This document shows positions 1 to 8,091 of a stretch of 38,767 nt of DNA, in pieces (position 1 is the first letter of the stretch; every line of letters starts with the position of its first letter). The DNA is from Oceanospirillaceae bacterium. Lineage in GTDB: Bacteria; Pseudomonadota; Gammaproteobacteria; Pseudomonadales; Balneatricaceae. Position numbers and translations under genes: made by a program. The notes under the pieces are model-generated. The model had not been told where the DNA came from and did no database searches. It saw only the letters and a program-made list of their open reading frames with translations. The DNA is taken from contig JAHEDZ010000042.1 in assembly GCA_024640955.1 (NCBI GenBank), positions 121,435 through 160,201 on the forward strand. Direction: 5' to 3'.

Positions 1-2
1 TG

Positions 3-51
3 AGCGCCAACACCCTCCGACGAACGGAACTCGTGTTAGGCGCTATTTTTT
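3..51 (+). terminator. Rho-independent terminator of an off-window plus-strand gene
   Basis: Arms AGCGCC+AACAC and GTGTT+A+GGCGCT pair with one bulged A. An inner TCCG/CGGA stem caps the loop, and the hairpin is followed by ATTTTTT on the plus strand. It would end a gene entering from the left. The hairpin overlaps the stop codon of the convergent SulP gene. The run of T on the minus-strand side, if any, is outside the window. Confidence 0.65.
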
Positions 52-1802
52 GCCCGTTGATCAGCACTTGAAAATCCAGCACACTCGCCAAAAACTCTCT
101 TGGTGCAACCTGCACAGATAGTCTGATCAACCTCTTTGAGCATCAGCCCCAAGGCCTCACCGGTCGTTTCAACGAAGCGTTGCGGGCCAATTTTCTCAAA
201 CTGCCCCATCATATGAAGCTCATCACGCACATAGCCTTTGAGTGAGCTGATCATCACTCTGCGTCCGTCGCGTTCAAGCCGGCGAATCTCGGTATAGAGC
301 ATCTGCGCCCCAGCCAAATCTATATGATTGACCCCTTTGGCAACCAGCAGCACATCACCCTGCCCCTGAGCCAAAGCCTGCTGCAACTGATCCTGCAAAT
401 GCTCAAGAGCGCCGAAGAAAAGCGAACCATCGATACGGACAATCTGAATCTGCGGACACTGAGCGATCGCATAGCGGCCAACGTTGCGAAGATAACGACC
501 ATTCTCGCGCTCCAGCGGGGCGATCAAAGTCAATTTAGGCCGTGACGTACGTCGCAGATAAAAGGCGAGCGAGAGAAAAACACCGATGTAGATAGCAAAC
601 TCAAGCTCAGCCAGGAGCGTTGCACTCAATGTCACTAACAGTGTAATCGCCTCATTGCGGTGCGCTTTGGCAAGCCCCATGAGGAGCTTGAAATCGATCA
701 AATTCCAGGCGATCAACAGCACGATACCACCCATTGCTGGCATTGGGAGGTAGGCGGTCATGCCCGGCACCAGCAGTAAAATGAAGATAAGCAGTATTGC
801 TGCAATGATGGCTGCAAGCGGCGTTAGAGCACCGGCATCATAGTTTGCCCCAGAGCGGGTGAACGAGCCTGAGCCAGGGTAGCAAGAGAAGAGGCTGCCG
901 ACGATATTCGAGAGCCCCTGCCCGATAAACTCTTGGTTACCATCGATACGTTGACCGGAGCGCAGTGCGATCGAGCGAGCAATTGAGACCGCCTCGATCA
1001 GCCCGAGCAGTGCCACGGCGAAAGCGCCGGAGAGCATCCGGCTAACGCTGCTGGCATCCATCTCGGGCAGTGCGAAGGGTGGCAGTGTACCGGGCAGTGC
1101 CCCCACCAGTTTTACTCCATTCGCTGAACCATCCAGCGCAAGACAGATCAGTGAACCCACCAACATTGCGAGCAACATATAAGGCGCTTTCGGAACGAAG
1201 CGACGGATCGATATTGCAGCGCCAAGTGTGACCAACGCGATCGCTAGCGAGTAACTATTGGTGGTGCCCGAGGCCGCGACCAACTCTCCAACCTGTTCGT
1301 AGAAGTGCAGACCTGAGGGGATGCTCACGCCGAGGATATGTTTGATCTGACCCGTGCCGATCAGCACCGCCGCACCAGCCGTGAACCCAATAACCACGGT
1401 ATGCGAGATAAAGTTAACGAGCGTACCAAGCCGCAGCAGGCCCAGCCCCAGCTGAATCAGACCGGCTAAGAGTGTCAGCAACATGGTCGTTGCTATAAAA
1501 GCTTCCCCCGGTGTAGCACCTAAGGAGGAGACTACGCTCATCACAACAATCGAGATCGCTGCGGTTGGACCCGAGATCAAATGGTGTGACGAGCCGAATA
1601 GCGCTGCAATAATCGGCGTAACGATCGCGGTGTAGAGGCCATATTCAGGCGGCAGTCCAGCAATAAATGCGTAAGCGACCCCTTGGGGTAGAACGATAAT
1701 AGCGCCGGTCAGACCCGCCATAAAATCTGCACGCAGCGTCGCCGGGGTTATCTGAGCCATCCAACTCAGAAACGGAAGCAGACGAAGCAGCGAGGAGTTC
1801 AT
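36..1802 (-). CDS. SulP-family anion transporter with STAS domain
   Basis: Inner-membrane SulP (SLC26-like) transporter, about 588 aa. The N-terminal family signature is visible (LPFLSW, then RADFMAGLTGAIIVLPQGVA), followed by many hydrophobic segments with conserved PEYGLY and GPTAA stretches, and a C-terminal cytoplasmic STAS domain in about the last 150 residues. A cysteine cluster (CAGC, then FGEC) lies near the C-terminus. The substrate cannot be read from sequence; family members carry sulfate, bicarbonate or dicarboxylates. The gene is last in a minus-strand series behind the GH13 phosphorylase, with no terminator visible between them, so it may be co-transcribed. The start is uncertain: ATG at 1802 fits the family N-terminus, but ATG at 1841 or 1838 and TTG at 1871 are also open in frame, and none has a good Shine-Dalgarno sequence. 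Confidence 0.88.
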   Translation of the reverse strand: MNSSLLRLLPFLSWMAQITPATLRADFMAGLTGAIIVLPQGVAYAFIAGLPPEYGLYTAIVTPIIAALFGSSHHLISGPTAAISIVVMSVVSSLGATPGEAFIATTMLLTLLAGLIQLGLGLLRLGTLVNFISHTVVIGFTAGAAVLIGTGQIKHILGVSIPSGLHFYEQVGELVAASGTTNSYSLAIALVTLGAAISIRRFVPKAPYMLLAMLVGSLICLALDGSANGVKLVGALPGTLPPFALPEMDASSVSRMLSGAFAVALLGLIEAVSIARSIALRSGQRIDGNQEFIGQGLSNIVGSLFSCYPGSGSFTRSGANYDAGALTPLAAIIAAILLIFILLLVPGMTAYLPMPAMGGIVLLIAWNLIDFKLLMGLAKAHRNEAITLLVTLSATLLAELEFAIYIGVFLSLAFYLRRTSRPKLTLIAPLERENGRYLRNVGRYAIAQCPQIQIVRIDGSLFFGALEHLQDQLQQALAQGQGDVLLVAKGVNHIDLAGAQMLYTEIRRLERDGRRVMISSLKGYVRDELHMMGQFEKIGPQRFVETTGEALGLMLKEVDQTICAGCTKRVFGECAGFSSADQRAKNSA

Positions 1803-1918
1803 GCGCAAAGAGAGCCAAATAGATGATCTTATCGGCATCATACCGCGGCGCCAGCCATAAGAGTAATTCAATTATGGAGCGCTGAAACAACATCCTTGTA
1901 TAGTTTCGGACCTATTCG

Positions 1919-3652
1919 CTAGATATTGGTGAGCCAGACAAATTGATAGGGCCGCAGTTTTAGCTGCGCCCCTCTATCATCATATCGCTCACCCGAAATG
2001 AGATCCGTCCAGACATCAGTCAAAGTCAGATTCAACTCAGACAGCGCCAAACTCTGGGGTTGATCGCTGAAGTTGTAAAGGGCGAAGATACTCTGGCGAC
2101 GGTCGATACTCTGACGCCAAAAGGCAAACACCTGCTCACCAGTGTGCAGGGTAAACATGGTTGCATTGGGGTGAAACGCAGGCTGTTTACGACGAATTGT
2201 CAGCAGCTCCGTGAGTGCTCTAAATACTCGAGCATGGTGTGTATCTGATGAGAGCGCCGCCTCAAGTTTGTCGGCATCCCAGATGTGCCGATTGATCGAA
2301 CGGAAGCTGCCAGTATGGTCGACTCGCTCCTGGTCATTCTCCGTGCCTATGAGCGAATGAATATAGTACGCCGGTACCCCTTCAAGGGCCGCCATAACCG
2401 CCGCTGCACAGAGGTAACGAGCAAACTGCCACTGATCTGGCCCGCCCGTTGCTGTACCCGACATCGCATCCCAAAGACTGATATTGATCTCATAGGGCTT
2501 CGCTTTTCCGTCAGGTGTCGTGCGTGAGCTAACTCGCCCGCCAAAGCGCTGCATCGTATTGATTAATGTCTCTAATTCCCAATCGCTCAAAAGCCCCTCG
2601 GCGGGGCGCAAACCCACACCATCATGCGATGCAATAAAGTTGAGATAAGCTGTACCATTCTGTGCTGGGGGCATGGTCATCAACCACTGTTTCAGGTGCA
2701 GACAGGAGCCCGTCACTAGCGAGTTAATCAATAGCGGTGGCAGTGAGAAGTTGTAGATCAGGTGCGCCTCGTTGGCGTTACCGAAATAGGTCAGGTTCTC
2801 CGCATTGGGAATATTGGTCTCGGTGATCACCACTGCATCTGGCGTGTGGTGTTCGATCATCAGTCGTAGTAGCCGTATCACCTCATGCGTCTGTGGCAGG
2901 TTGATCGAGTTAGTGCCCGGCTGCTTCCATAGGAAGGCGACCGCATCGAGACGAAACCAGCGGATACCGTAGTCGAGATAGAGGCGGATAATGCCTAAAA
3001 TCTCAATCAGCACTTTGGGGTTAGCGAAGTTCAGATCCACCTGGTCATGACTGAAGGTACACCAGACATGCTTAACGCCGTTTACGGTCTCAACCTCTCG
3101 CAGCAGCGGTGAGGTTCTTGGCCGAACCACCGCACTGAGATCGGTCTCGGGCGACTCCTCAACGAAGTAATCAGCACCCGGATCGATACCCGCCTTGTAG
3201 TTCTCAAACCAACGACTACGAGCCGAGCAGTGGTTAATGACTAGATCCCCCATCACTTTATAGCGTTGGCAGATCGCACTGACATCATCCCAATCACCCA
3301 ACGCGGGGTTCACCGTGGTGTAATCCATCACGCTGAAACCATCATCGGAGGTGTAGGGAAAGAATGGCAGGATGTGCACGGTTGAGACCGCATCTTTTAC
3401 CCGCTTGTCGAGAAACTCTGTCAGGGTGTGCAGTGGGGTCTCGCCATCACGTTTGATACTGTCGCCGTAGGTGATCATCATGACATCGCTCTGGTCCCAG
3501 AGATTACGATGTGGCTCAGGCGTTAGACTGTCGGTAGCGATACCAAAAACATCCATACACTGGGCGACCAGCTCTTTCAGATCGAGCTCTGGGTAGATCT
3601 GTTTCAGGTGACCCGCTATACGCTGTTCAATTATGCTCTGTTGCGACTGCAT
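1919..3652 (-). CDS. GH13_18 sugar phosphorylase, probably glucosylglycerate phosphorylase
   Basis: Glycoside hydrolase family 13 protein of 577 aa with the sucrose-phosphorylase-like barrel ([19 protein letters not shown] near 93-111). The GH13 catalytic set is visible: nucleophile D236 in FRLDAV, acid/base E278 in VITETN, and the transition-state Asp D344 in ASHDGVG. Such enzymes reversibly convert an alpha-glucoside plus phosphate to glucose 1-phosphate plus acceptor. Subfamily 18 includes sucrose, glucosylglycerol and glucosylglycerate phosphorylases. The choice of glucosylglycerate is inferred from context, because the next gene upstream is a GT81 glucosyl-3-phosphoglycerate synthase. 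Its start overlaps that gene's end by 22 bases. A strong Shine-Dalgarno GGAGGT lies 6 bases before the ATG. It is probably cytoplasmic, recycling the solute when stress ends. A plain sucrose phosphorylase is the main alternative. Confidence 0.8.
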   Translation of the reverse strand: MQSQQSIIEQRIAGHLKQIYPELDLKELVAQCMDVFGIATDSLTPEPHRNLWDQSDVMMITYGDSIKRDGETPLHTLTEFLDKRVKDAVSTVHILPFFPYTSDDGFSVMDYTTVNPALGDWDDVSAICQRYKVMGDLVINHCSARSRWFENYKAGIDPGADYFVEESPETDLSAVVRPRTSPLLREVETVNGVKHVWCTFSHDQVDLNFANPKVLIEILGIIRLYLDYGIRWFRLDAVAFLWKQPGTNSINLPQTHEVIRLLRLMIEHHTPDAVVITETNIPNAENLTYFGNANEAHLIYNFSLPPLLINSLVTGSCLHLKQWLMTMPPAQNGTAYLNFIASHDGVGLRPAEGLLSDWELETLINTMQRFGGRVSSRTTPDGKAKPYEINISLWDAMSGTATGGPDQWQFARYLCAAAVMAALEGVPAYYIHSLIGTENDQERVDHTGSFRSINRHIWDADKLEAALSSDTHHARVFRALTELLTIRRKQPAFHPNATMFTLHTGEQVFAFWRQSIDRRQSIFALYNFSDQPQSLALSELNLTLTDVWTDLISGERYDDRGAQLKLRPYQFVWLTNI

Positions 3653-4893
3653 CTCAGACCTCCGCGCTCTGCGGTGCTGTAGTCGCGCATATCCGCTGCG
3701 ACTGCATCAAGAATTTCGTGCTGTAGGTTGGGGTAGGCGCTGTTTACACGGTTCCAACTCGGAATAAACGGGGTTTCCATCGGGTTTTCGAGGAAGTGAT
3801 TACCCGCTTTCATAATGTTACGCGCAAACAGCTCTACCGCTTGCTCCTCACCATGGACATCCAGTTTCAGACCGTTGATTTCAGCATCATTGCGGTAGGT
3901 CTCAACGAAATCGAGCGCGATGCGGAAGTAGGTCGCCTTGATCGTACGAAAAGTCTCTTGATTAAACACCACGCCGTTGGTCGCCAGTTTGCGGAACACC
4001 GCTTTGGTAATATCAATCGACATCTTCGACAGGCCGGTACTGGCATCTTCGAGGGACAAATCCTGATGCTTATGATCATAGATATCGGCGATATCCACCT
4101 GGCAGAGGCGGTTGTTAGAGTAGTTACGTGTCATCTCAGACAACACTCCGATCTCTAGCCCCCAATCACTCGGAATGCGGATATCACTCATCACATCTCG
4201 CCGAAAGGAGAACTCCCCTGCCAGCGGGTAACGGTAGCTGTCGAGGTACTCCAGGTAGTCCATCGGACCTATCACCTTTTTCAGCGACCGCAGCAGTGGC
4301 GTTACCAGCAGGCGTGATACTCGCCCGTTGATCTTGCCACTTGCGACCCGCGCGTAGAAACCTTTACAGAACTCGTAGTTAAAGTTCGGGTTGGCCACTG
4401 GATAGATCAGACGAGCCAAGAGTTCACGGTCGTAGGTAAGAATGTCGCAGTCATGCATGGCGATTGACTCGGCTTGCCCTGCGGCGAGGGTATACCCCAT
4501 ACAGAACCAAACATTTCGCCCCTTGCCCGGTTGCTCCGGTGACAGCTCCTCTCGCTGCAGTTTGGCGTCAATGGCGCGCAGGCGCGGACCGTCATTCCAA
4601 AGTACCTTGTAGTCTTGCGGGAGTTCAGAGAAGAACTCCAGCGCGTGGCGATACTCCGCTTCATTGGCACGATCGAGGCCGATAATTATCTGCTTGAGAT
4701 AAGGCACCTGCTTCAGGTGACTGAGAATCAGCGGCATCGCCTCAGTCTGTAGCTCTGAGTAAAGGCAAGGCAGTATCAGTGCCATCGGCCGCTTCTTAGC
4801 GAAGCTCATTAACTCAGCTTCAAGGTCTTCAAGCGGTCGCTGAGACAGATTGTGCAGCGTGGTAATGATGCCGTTCTGGTAAAAATCACCCAT
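3631..4893 (-). CDS. gpgS: GT81 glucosyl-3-phosphoglycerate synthase
   Basis: Retaining GT-A glycosyltransferase of 420 aa that transfers glucose from an NDP-glucose donor to 3-phosphoglycerate, the first step of glucosylglycerate synthesis. Visible features are an N-terminal nucleotide-binding Rossmann half (MALILPCLY near 37-44), the metal-binding D-x-D at D148/D150 in [10 protein letters not shown], and the acceptor-side stretch [15 protein letters not shown] typical of this family. The start follows a clear AAGGAG six bases upstream, and the stop of the HAD gene lies only 3 bases before the ATG, so the two are translationally linked. The reading frame is intact. A mannosyl-3-phosphoglycerate synthase would belong to a different family (GT55), so glucose is the likely sugar; donor specificity (UDP- or GDP-glucose) is not visible. 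Confidence 0.85.
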   Translation of the reverse strand: MGDFYQNGIITTLHNLSQRPLEDLEAELMSFAKKRPMALILPCLYSELQTEAMPLILSHLKQVPYLKQIIIGLDRANEAEYRHALEFFSELPQDYKVLWNDGPRLRAIDAKLQREELSPEQPGKGRNVWFCMGYTLAAGQAESIAMHDCDILTYDRELLARLIYPVANPNFNYEFCKGFYARVASGKINGRVSRLLVTPLLRSLKKVIGPMDYLEYLDSYRYPLAGEFSFRRDVMSDIRIPSDWGLEIGVLSEMTRNYSNNRLCQVDIADIYDHKHQDLSLEDASTGLSKMSIDITKAVFRKLATNGVVFNQETFRTIKATYFRIALDFVETYRNDAEINGLKLDVHGEEQAVELFARNIMKAGNHFLENPMETPFIPSWNRVNSAYPNLQHEILDAVAADMRDYSTAERGGLRCSRNRA

Positions 4894-4896
4894 GCT

Positions 4897-5757
4897 CTAC
4901 TCCTTAAGGCGCGCGTCTGCGACAGCCTTTGAATCATATGTTGAAAGTATTTTTAACACCGCTTCACTCCATCCGACCGGGCCGAGTCCTGCAGTGACCA
5001 GAGCATCTGCTCTATCGGGAAGTTGAATCGGTGGGTGTACCGGCGAGCGGATAATCACAGGGATATCTGCAGCACGCAGCATGGCGATATCGTTTTCGCC
5101 ATCACCAAGCGCTACGGTTGTCACCTCATCCATTTGACCAGCTAACCAGCGCAAGGCATCCGCCTTATCGTGTTTTCCCATAAGGTGGACGAAGCGTCCT
5201 CCTCGCAGCAGTTGCAGTCCGCTCTCCGCCATTTCTAAGCGCATATCCACCAGTGCCGTATCGGTATCGCGCCAGTGCAGCGGCTCCGAATACTCGCGCT
5301 GCAGCGCCTGCTGTGCTTGTACTCGAGTCAGCCCCGTCAACTGCGAGAGGGACGATGGCGAGAGCTCAGAAAATCCGGTAAAACAATAACGGCTACGCAA
5401 CGGTTCAAGCACCGCCAATAGCTCCGATCGCAGCTTCCCAAAACGATGCACGGCATAGCCGCCAGTCTCATCTGAAGATGCGAAGCGGGCCAAAGGATGG
5501 TCTAGCGGGATATAGATCGCTGCGCCATTTTCAACTACAAATGGACCGCTATGATCGAGCTGTATGCGCAGCGGCTGCAGCTCCGCGAGGGTTTTGCTGG
5601 TGTTAGGTATCCACGGAATCTTCAGGCGCTCGAGTACCTCCAGCGCCAACTGGGCAGCCTCAAAGCTATAAGAGTAATGGTCGAGCAGCGTGCCATCGAG
5701 ATCGGTAAAGATCAGTAGCGCCTGACGACCCCGTTGTGGTGCAGTTTTATTGCTCAT
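4897..5757 (-). CDS. HAD-IIB glucosyl/mannosyl-3-phosphoglycerate phosphatase
   Basis: HAD hydrolase of 286 aa of the MPGP type, expected to dephosphorylate glucosyl-3-phosphoglycerate to glucosylglycerate. The four HAD motifs are readable: DLDGTLLD near residue 19 (nucleophile Asp), NTSKT near 53, a Lys in MGKHDKADALRWL, and GDGENDIAML with the Mg-binding acidic residues. It is the first gene of the operon with the GT81 synthase and GH13 phosphorylase. There is no Shine-Dalgarno before the ATG, and a sigma-54 element ends 12 bases upstream. No in-frame ATG, GTG or TTG lies between this start and the first HAD motif, so the start is fixed and the message may be leaderless. Glucosyl rather than mannosyl specificity is inferred from the neighbouring synthase. 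Confidence 0.85.
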   Translation of the reverse strand: MSNKTAPQRGRQALLIFTDLDGTLLDHYSYSFEAAQLALEVLERLKIPWIPNTSKTLAELQPLRIQLDHSGPFVVENGAAIYIPLDHPLARFASSDETGGYAVHRFGKLRSELLAVLEPLRSRYCFTGFSELSPSSLSQLTGLTRVQAQQALQREYSEPLHWRDTDTALVDMRLEMAESGLQLLRGGRFVHLMGKHDKADALRWLAGQMDEVTTVALGDGENDIAMLRAADIPVIIRSPVHPPIQLPDRADALVTAGLGPVGWSEAVLKILSTYDSKAVADARLKE

Positions 5758-5769
5758 ACAACGACTAAC

Positions 5770-5784
5770 GCAATATGAGCGCCA
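5770..5784 (-). promoter_or_regulatory. Candidate sigma-54 (-24/-12) promoter of the glucosylglycerate operon
   Basis: On the minus strand the sequence is TGGCGCTCATATTGC, against the consensus TGGCAC-N5-TTGC. The invariant GG and GC are separated by exactly 10 bases, with one mismatch (A to G). A scan of the rest of the leader for GG-N10-GC found no other candidate. The predicted transcription start is near 5758, beside the ATG at 5757. Confidence 0.65.
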
Positions 5785-5848
5785 GCGCGTTTTTATTTCA
5801 ATATTTTCAGTAAGTTATCCTAACCGTGTTTTTCTGAACCATAAAGTT

Positions 5849-5867
5849 GTGCACCAAATTAGTGCAC
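5849..5867. promoter_or_regulatory. NtrC-type enhancer site (strong)
   Basis: GTGCACCAAATTAGTGCAC closely matches the NtrC palindrome (TGCACC-N5-GGTGCA type). Its centre lies about 100 bases upstream of the predicted sigma-54 start, the usual distance for NtrC enhancers. The same site also lies upstream of the divergent MFS gene, but no sigma-54 element was found in that direction. Confidence 0.7.
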
Positions 5868-5892
5868 AAGAGAGATAGGCGATCCAAGCTTT

Positions 5893-5909
5893 TGCACCAA
5901 ACAGGGTAG
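5893..5909. promoter_or_regulatory. Second, weaker NtrC-type half-site
   Basis: TGCACCAAACAGGGTAG keeps the left half of the NtrC site (TGCACCAAA) and only part of the right half. Its centre is 43 bp from the strong site, about four helical turns, so both would sit on the same DNA face. This fits a strong plus weak tandem enhancer. Confidence 0.45.
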
Positions 5910-5987
5910 AAATTTGGAGCATATCGTTTCTGGTATTTCTCTGTTTTCGGACTGATACTCTACAAACCTCAATCGGGATAGAAGCGA

Positions 5988-7172
5988 ATGCACGCTCAAA
6001 CTCGCCCTCGCAGAATTCTGCCATTGATCATCTTGGCGCAGTTTCTAGGGACCGCCAGCTGGTTCGCCGGTAACGCCGTGTTACCTGACCTAACAACACA
6101 ATGGAATCTCGAAGTCGATGCACTTGCGCAGGTTACCAACGCTGTGCAGTTCGGGTTTATCGTAGGCGCCCTCAGCTTTTCACTGCTCTCTTTGAGTGAT
6201 CGTTTTCGTCCCTCACATCTCTTCTTTCTCTGCGCTCTACTCGGTGGGCTGATCAATCTGCTAACAGCCCTAGTAGCAGAAAGTTTGGCGCAACTAACAG
6301 TTCTACGATTTCTGGCGGGCTTTATGTTAGCGGGTATCTACCCGGTGGGGATGAAGCTAGCTGCTACCTGGTTTCCTGGGGGACTCGGGCGCGCTCTGGG
6401 CTTTCTAATCGGCTCACTCGCACTCGGTACGGCAGCGCCCCATCTATTCGCATCCTATGATCAGATCCAGTGGCAGCAGGTGATGTATACCGTTGCCCTG
6501 CTGAGCCTGGTTAGCGGCGTCGTTATATTGCTCGGTGTTGGAGAGGGCCCCAACCAACTGCAACCAGCGCCGGTGAGGTTAAGTCAGATCGGCGGCTTGT
6601 TTAAAGAGAGAAAGCTTCGCGCTAGCGCACTCGGTTATTTTGGACATATGTGGGAGCTCTATGCGATCTGGGCTATCGCCCCTGTTTGGCTAACGGCCTG
6701 GGCTCAGTATCATCAGGTTGAGCTCAATATATCGCTGGCCAGCTTTGGAATTATCGCAATCGGTGCGTTAGGTTGCGCACTAGGCGGGCTCTGGTCACAG
6801 AATATCGGGAGTGCAAAAGTTGCCTCGTTGATGTTGAAGATCTCCGGAGGCTGCTGCCTACTATCGCCGCTAATCTTCGAAATGAATGGCCTAATTGCCA
6901 CGATATTCTGGGCCATCTGGGGATTCAGCATCGTCGCAGACTCCCCCCAATTCTCTGCACTGAGTGCGCAAAACGCTCCGGCCGCTGCTGTGGGCACATC
7001 GCTCACGCTGATTAACGCAATCGGTTTTAGCTTAACACTGATTGCTATTCAGATTTCAGTAAGTCTACTTCAGACAATGCCTGTAGCTTGGATTCCTTTG
7101 TTACTGTTGCCTGGACCACTCCTTGGTGTCCTAGCTATGCGCGATCTGACTCGAGCGAATGCTGCACCCTAA
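5988..7172 (+). CDS. MFS transporter
   Basis: Inner-membrane major facilitator protein of 394 aa with about 12 hydrophobic segments. The first helix holds ILAQFLGTASWFAGNAVLPDL. A loop with SDRFRPS follows the region where the MFS loop 2-3 signature is expected, and FLAGFMLAGIYPVGMKLAATW is typical of helices 4-5. A charged central loop (VGEGPNQLQ to FKERKLRAS) separates the two halves. The substrate is unknown. It is divergent from the glucosylglycerate operon and 118 bases upstream of the PhyH dioxygenase, so it may serve that pathway as uptake or export carrier; this is inference. The ATG is preceded by only a weak GGGATAG-like ribosome site. Confidence 0.85.
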   Translation: MHAQTRPRRILPLIILAQFLGTASWFAGNAVLPDLTTQWNLEVDALAQVTNAVQFGFIVGALSFSLLSLSDRFRPSHLFFLCALLGGLINLLTALVAESLAQLTVLRFLAGFMLAGIYPVGMKLAATWFPGGLGRALGFLIGSLALGTAAPHLFASYDQIQWQQVMYTVALLSLVSGVVILLGVGEGPNQLQPAPVRLSQIGGLFKERKLRASALGYFGHMWELYAIWAIAPVWLTAWAQYHQVELNISLASFGIIAIGALGCALGGLWSQNIGSAKVASLMLKISGGCCLLSPLIFEMNGLIATIFWAIWGFSIVADSPQFSALSAQNAPAAAVGTSLTLINAIGFSLTLIAIQISVSLLQTMPVAWIPLLLLPGPLLGVLAMRDLTRANAAP

Positions 7173-7290
7173 ACACCGCCGCTTGACAGCTTTCCTCGCA
7201 CTTGGCCTACTGCAGCAAGGTTGAGCAAACCTAGTCGAAAAACAATGCGTATTAAAACCAGAACAAATAAAAACAAGACTGGAGCCCGAA

Positions 7291-8079
7291 ATGAGACTGA
7301 CACCTGCGCAATTGGAACAGTTTAACCGTGAAGGATATCTGTTCCTTGAAGGCCTTTTTACCCCTGAGGAGGCAGGCCTACTTAAAGAGGAAGCAGAGAA
7401 TATCTACAAGCTTGATCGCGAGGAGGTGTGGCGCGAGAAAAGCGGTATTGCTAGAACAGCCTTTGCCGCACACACCTACAATGAAGCGCACCGTCGACTT
7501 GGTTCACACCCACGTCTGATTGAACCGATCCAGCAGATCCTTGACGGTCAAGTTTATATGCACCAGTACAAAATCAACGCTAAAGCCCCTTTCGACGGTG
7601 AGGTATGGCAGTGGCACCAAGACTACGGCACCTGGGCCCGTGATGATGAGATGCCAGAACCACGCGCAATGAATATCAGCGTGTTCCTTGACGACGTTAC
7701 TGCTGCTAACGGACCGCTGTTATTTATTCCGGGTAGCCACAAGAAAGGCGTTGTCGACGCGGGCCACGATCTTAAAACCACCAGCTACCCGCTTTGGACG
7801 CTGGACCGCGATACCGTTAGCAAACTAGCCGATGAGGGCGGATGTGTTGCGCCTACGGGCCCGGCGGGCAGCGTGCTGCTCTTCTCTTCGCTGCTAGTAC
7901 ACGCCAGCCCACCAAATATCTCACCTCTAGGTCGTATTATCGTTTACCTGTCACTCTGTCATGTCGATAACCATATTCGCGCGTTCAACCGCAAAGAGTG
8001 GATCGCACACCGTGATTTCACGCCAATTGAAGCGTTGGATGATAACTGCCTAACAGAGATGCTGACGGAAACAGCCTAA
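7291..8079 (+). CDS. Phytanoyl-CoA dioxygenase (PhyH) family Fe(II)/2-oxoglutarate oxygenase, EctD-like
   Basis: Cytoplasmic non-haem iron oxygenase of 262 aa. The iron-binding triad is visible as H109 and D111 in WHQDYGTW and H204 in LLVHASPP, and R215 is placed to bind 2-oxoglutarate. The stretch WHQDYGTWARDDEMPEPRAMNIS, then NGPLLFIPGSHKKG, resembles the ectoine hydroxylase signature, but the family hydroxylates many small molecules. No ectABC genes are in this window, so ectoine is not claimed. The ATG has GGAG seven bases upstream. It is followed 12 bases later by the COG4091-like gene, and the two probably form one transcription unit. The substrate is unknown. Confidence 0.85.
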   Translation: MRLTPAQLEQFNREGYLFLEGLFTPEEAGLLKEEAENIYKLDREEVWREKSGIARTAFAAHTYNEAHRRLGSHPRLIEPIQQILDGQVYMHQYKINAKAPFDGEVWQWHQDYGTWARDDEMPEPRAMNISVFLDDVTAANGPLLFIPGSHKKGVVDAGHDLKTTSYPLWTLDRDTVSKLADEGGCVAPTGPAGSVLLFSSLLVHASPPNISPLGRIIVYLSLCHVDNHIRAFNRKEWIAHRDFTPIEALDDNCLTEMLTETA

Positions 8080-8091
8080 GGAAAAAGATAA

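Noticed and set aside
5868-5987. Sigma-54 promoter for the MFS gene
   Set aside because: No GG-N10-GC element was found on the plus strand between the NtrC sites and the MFS start.
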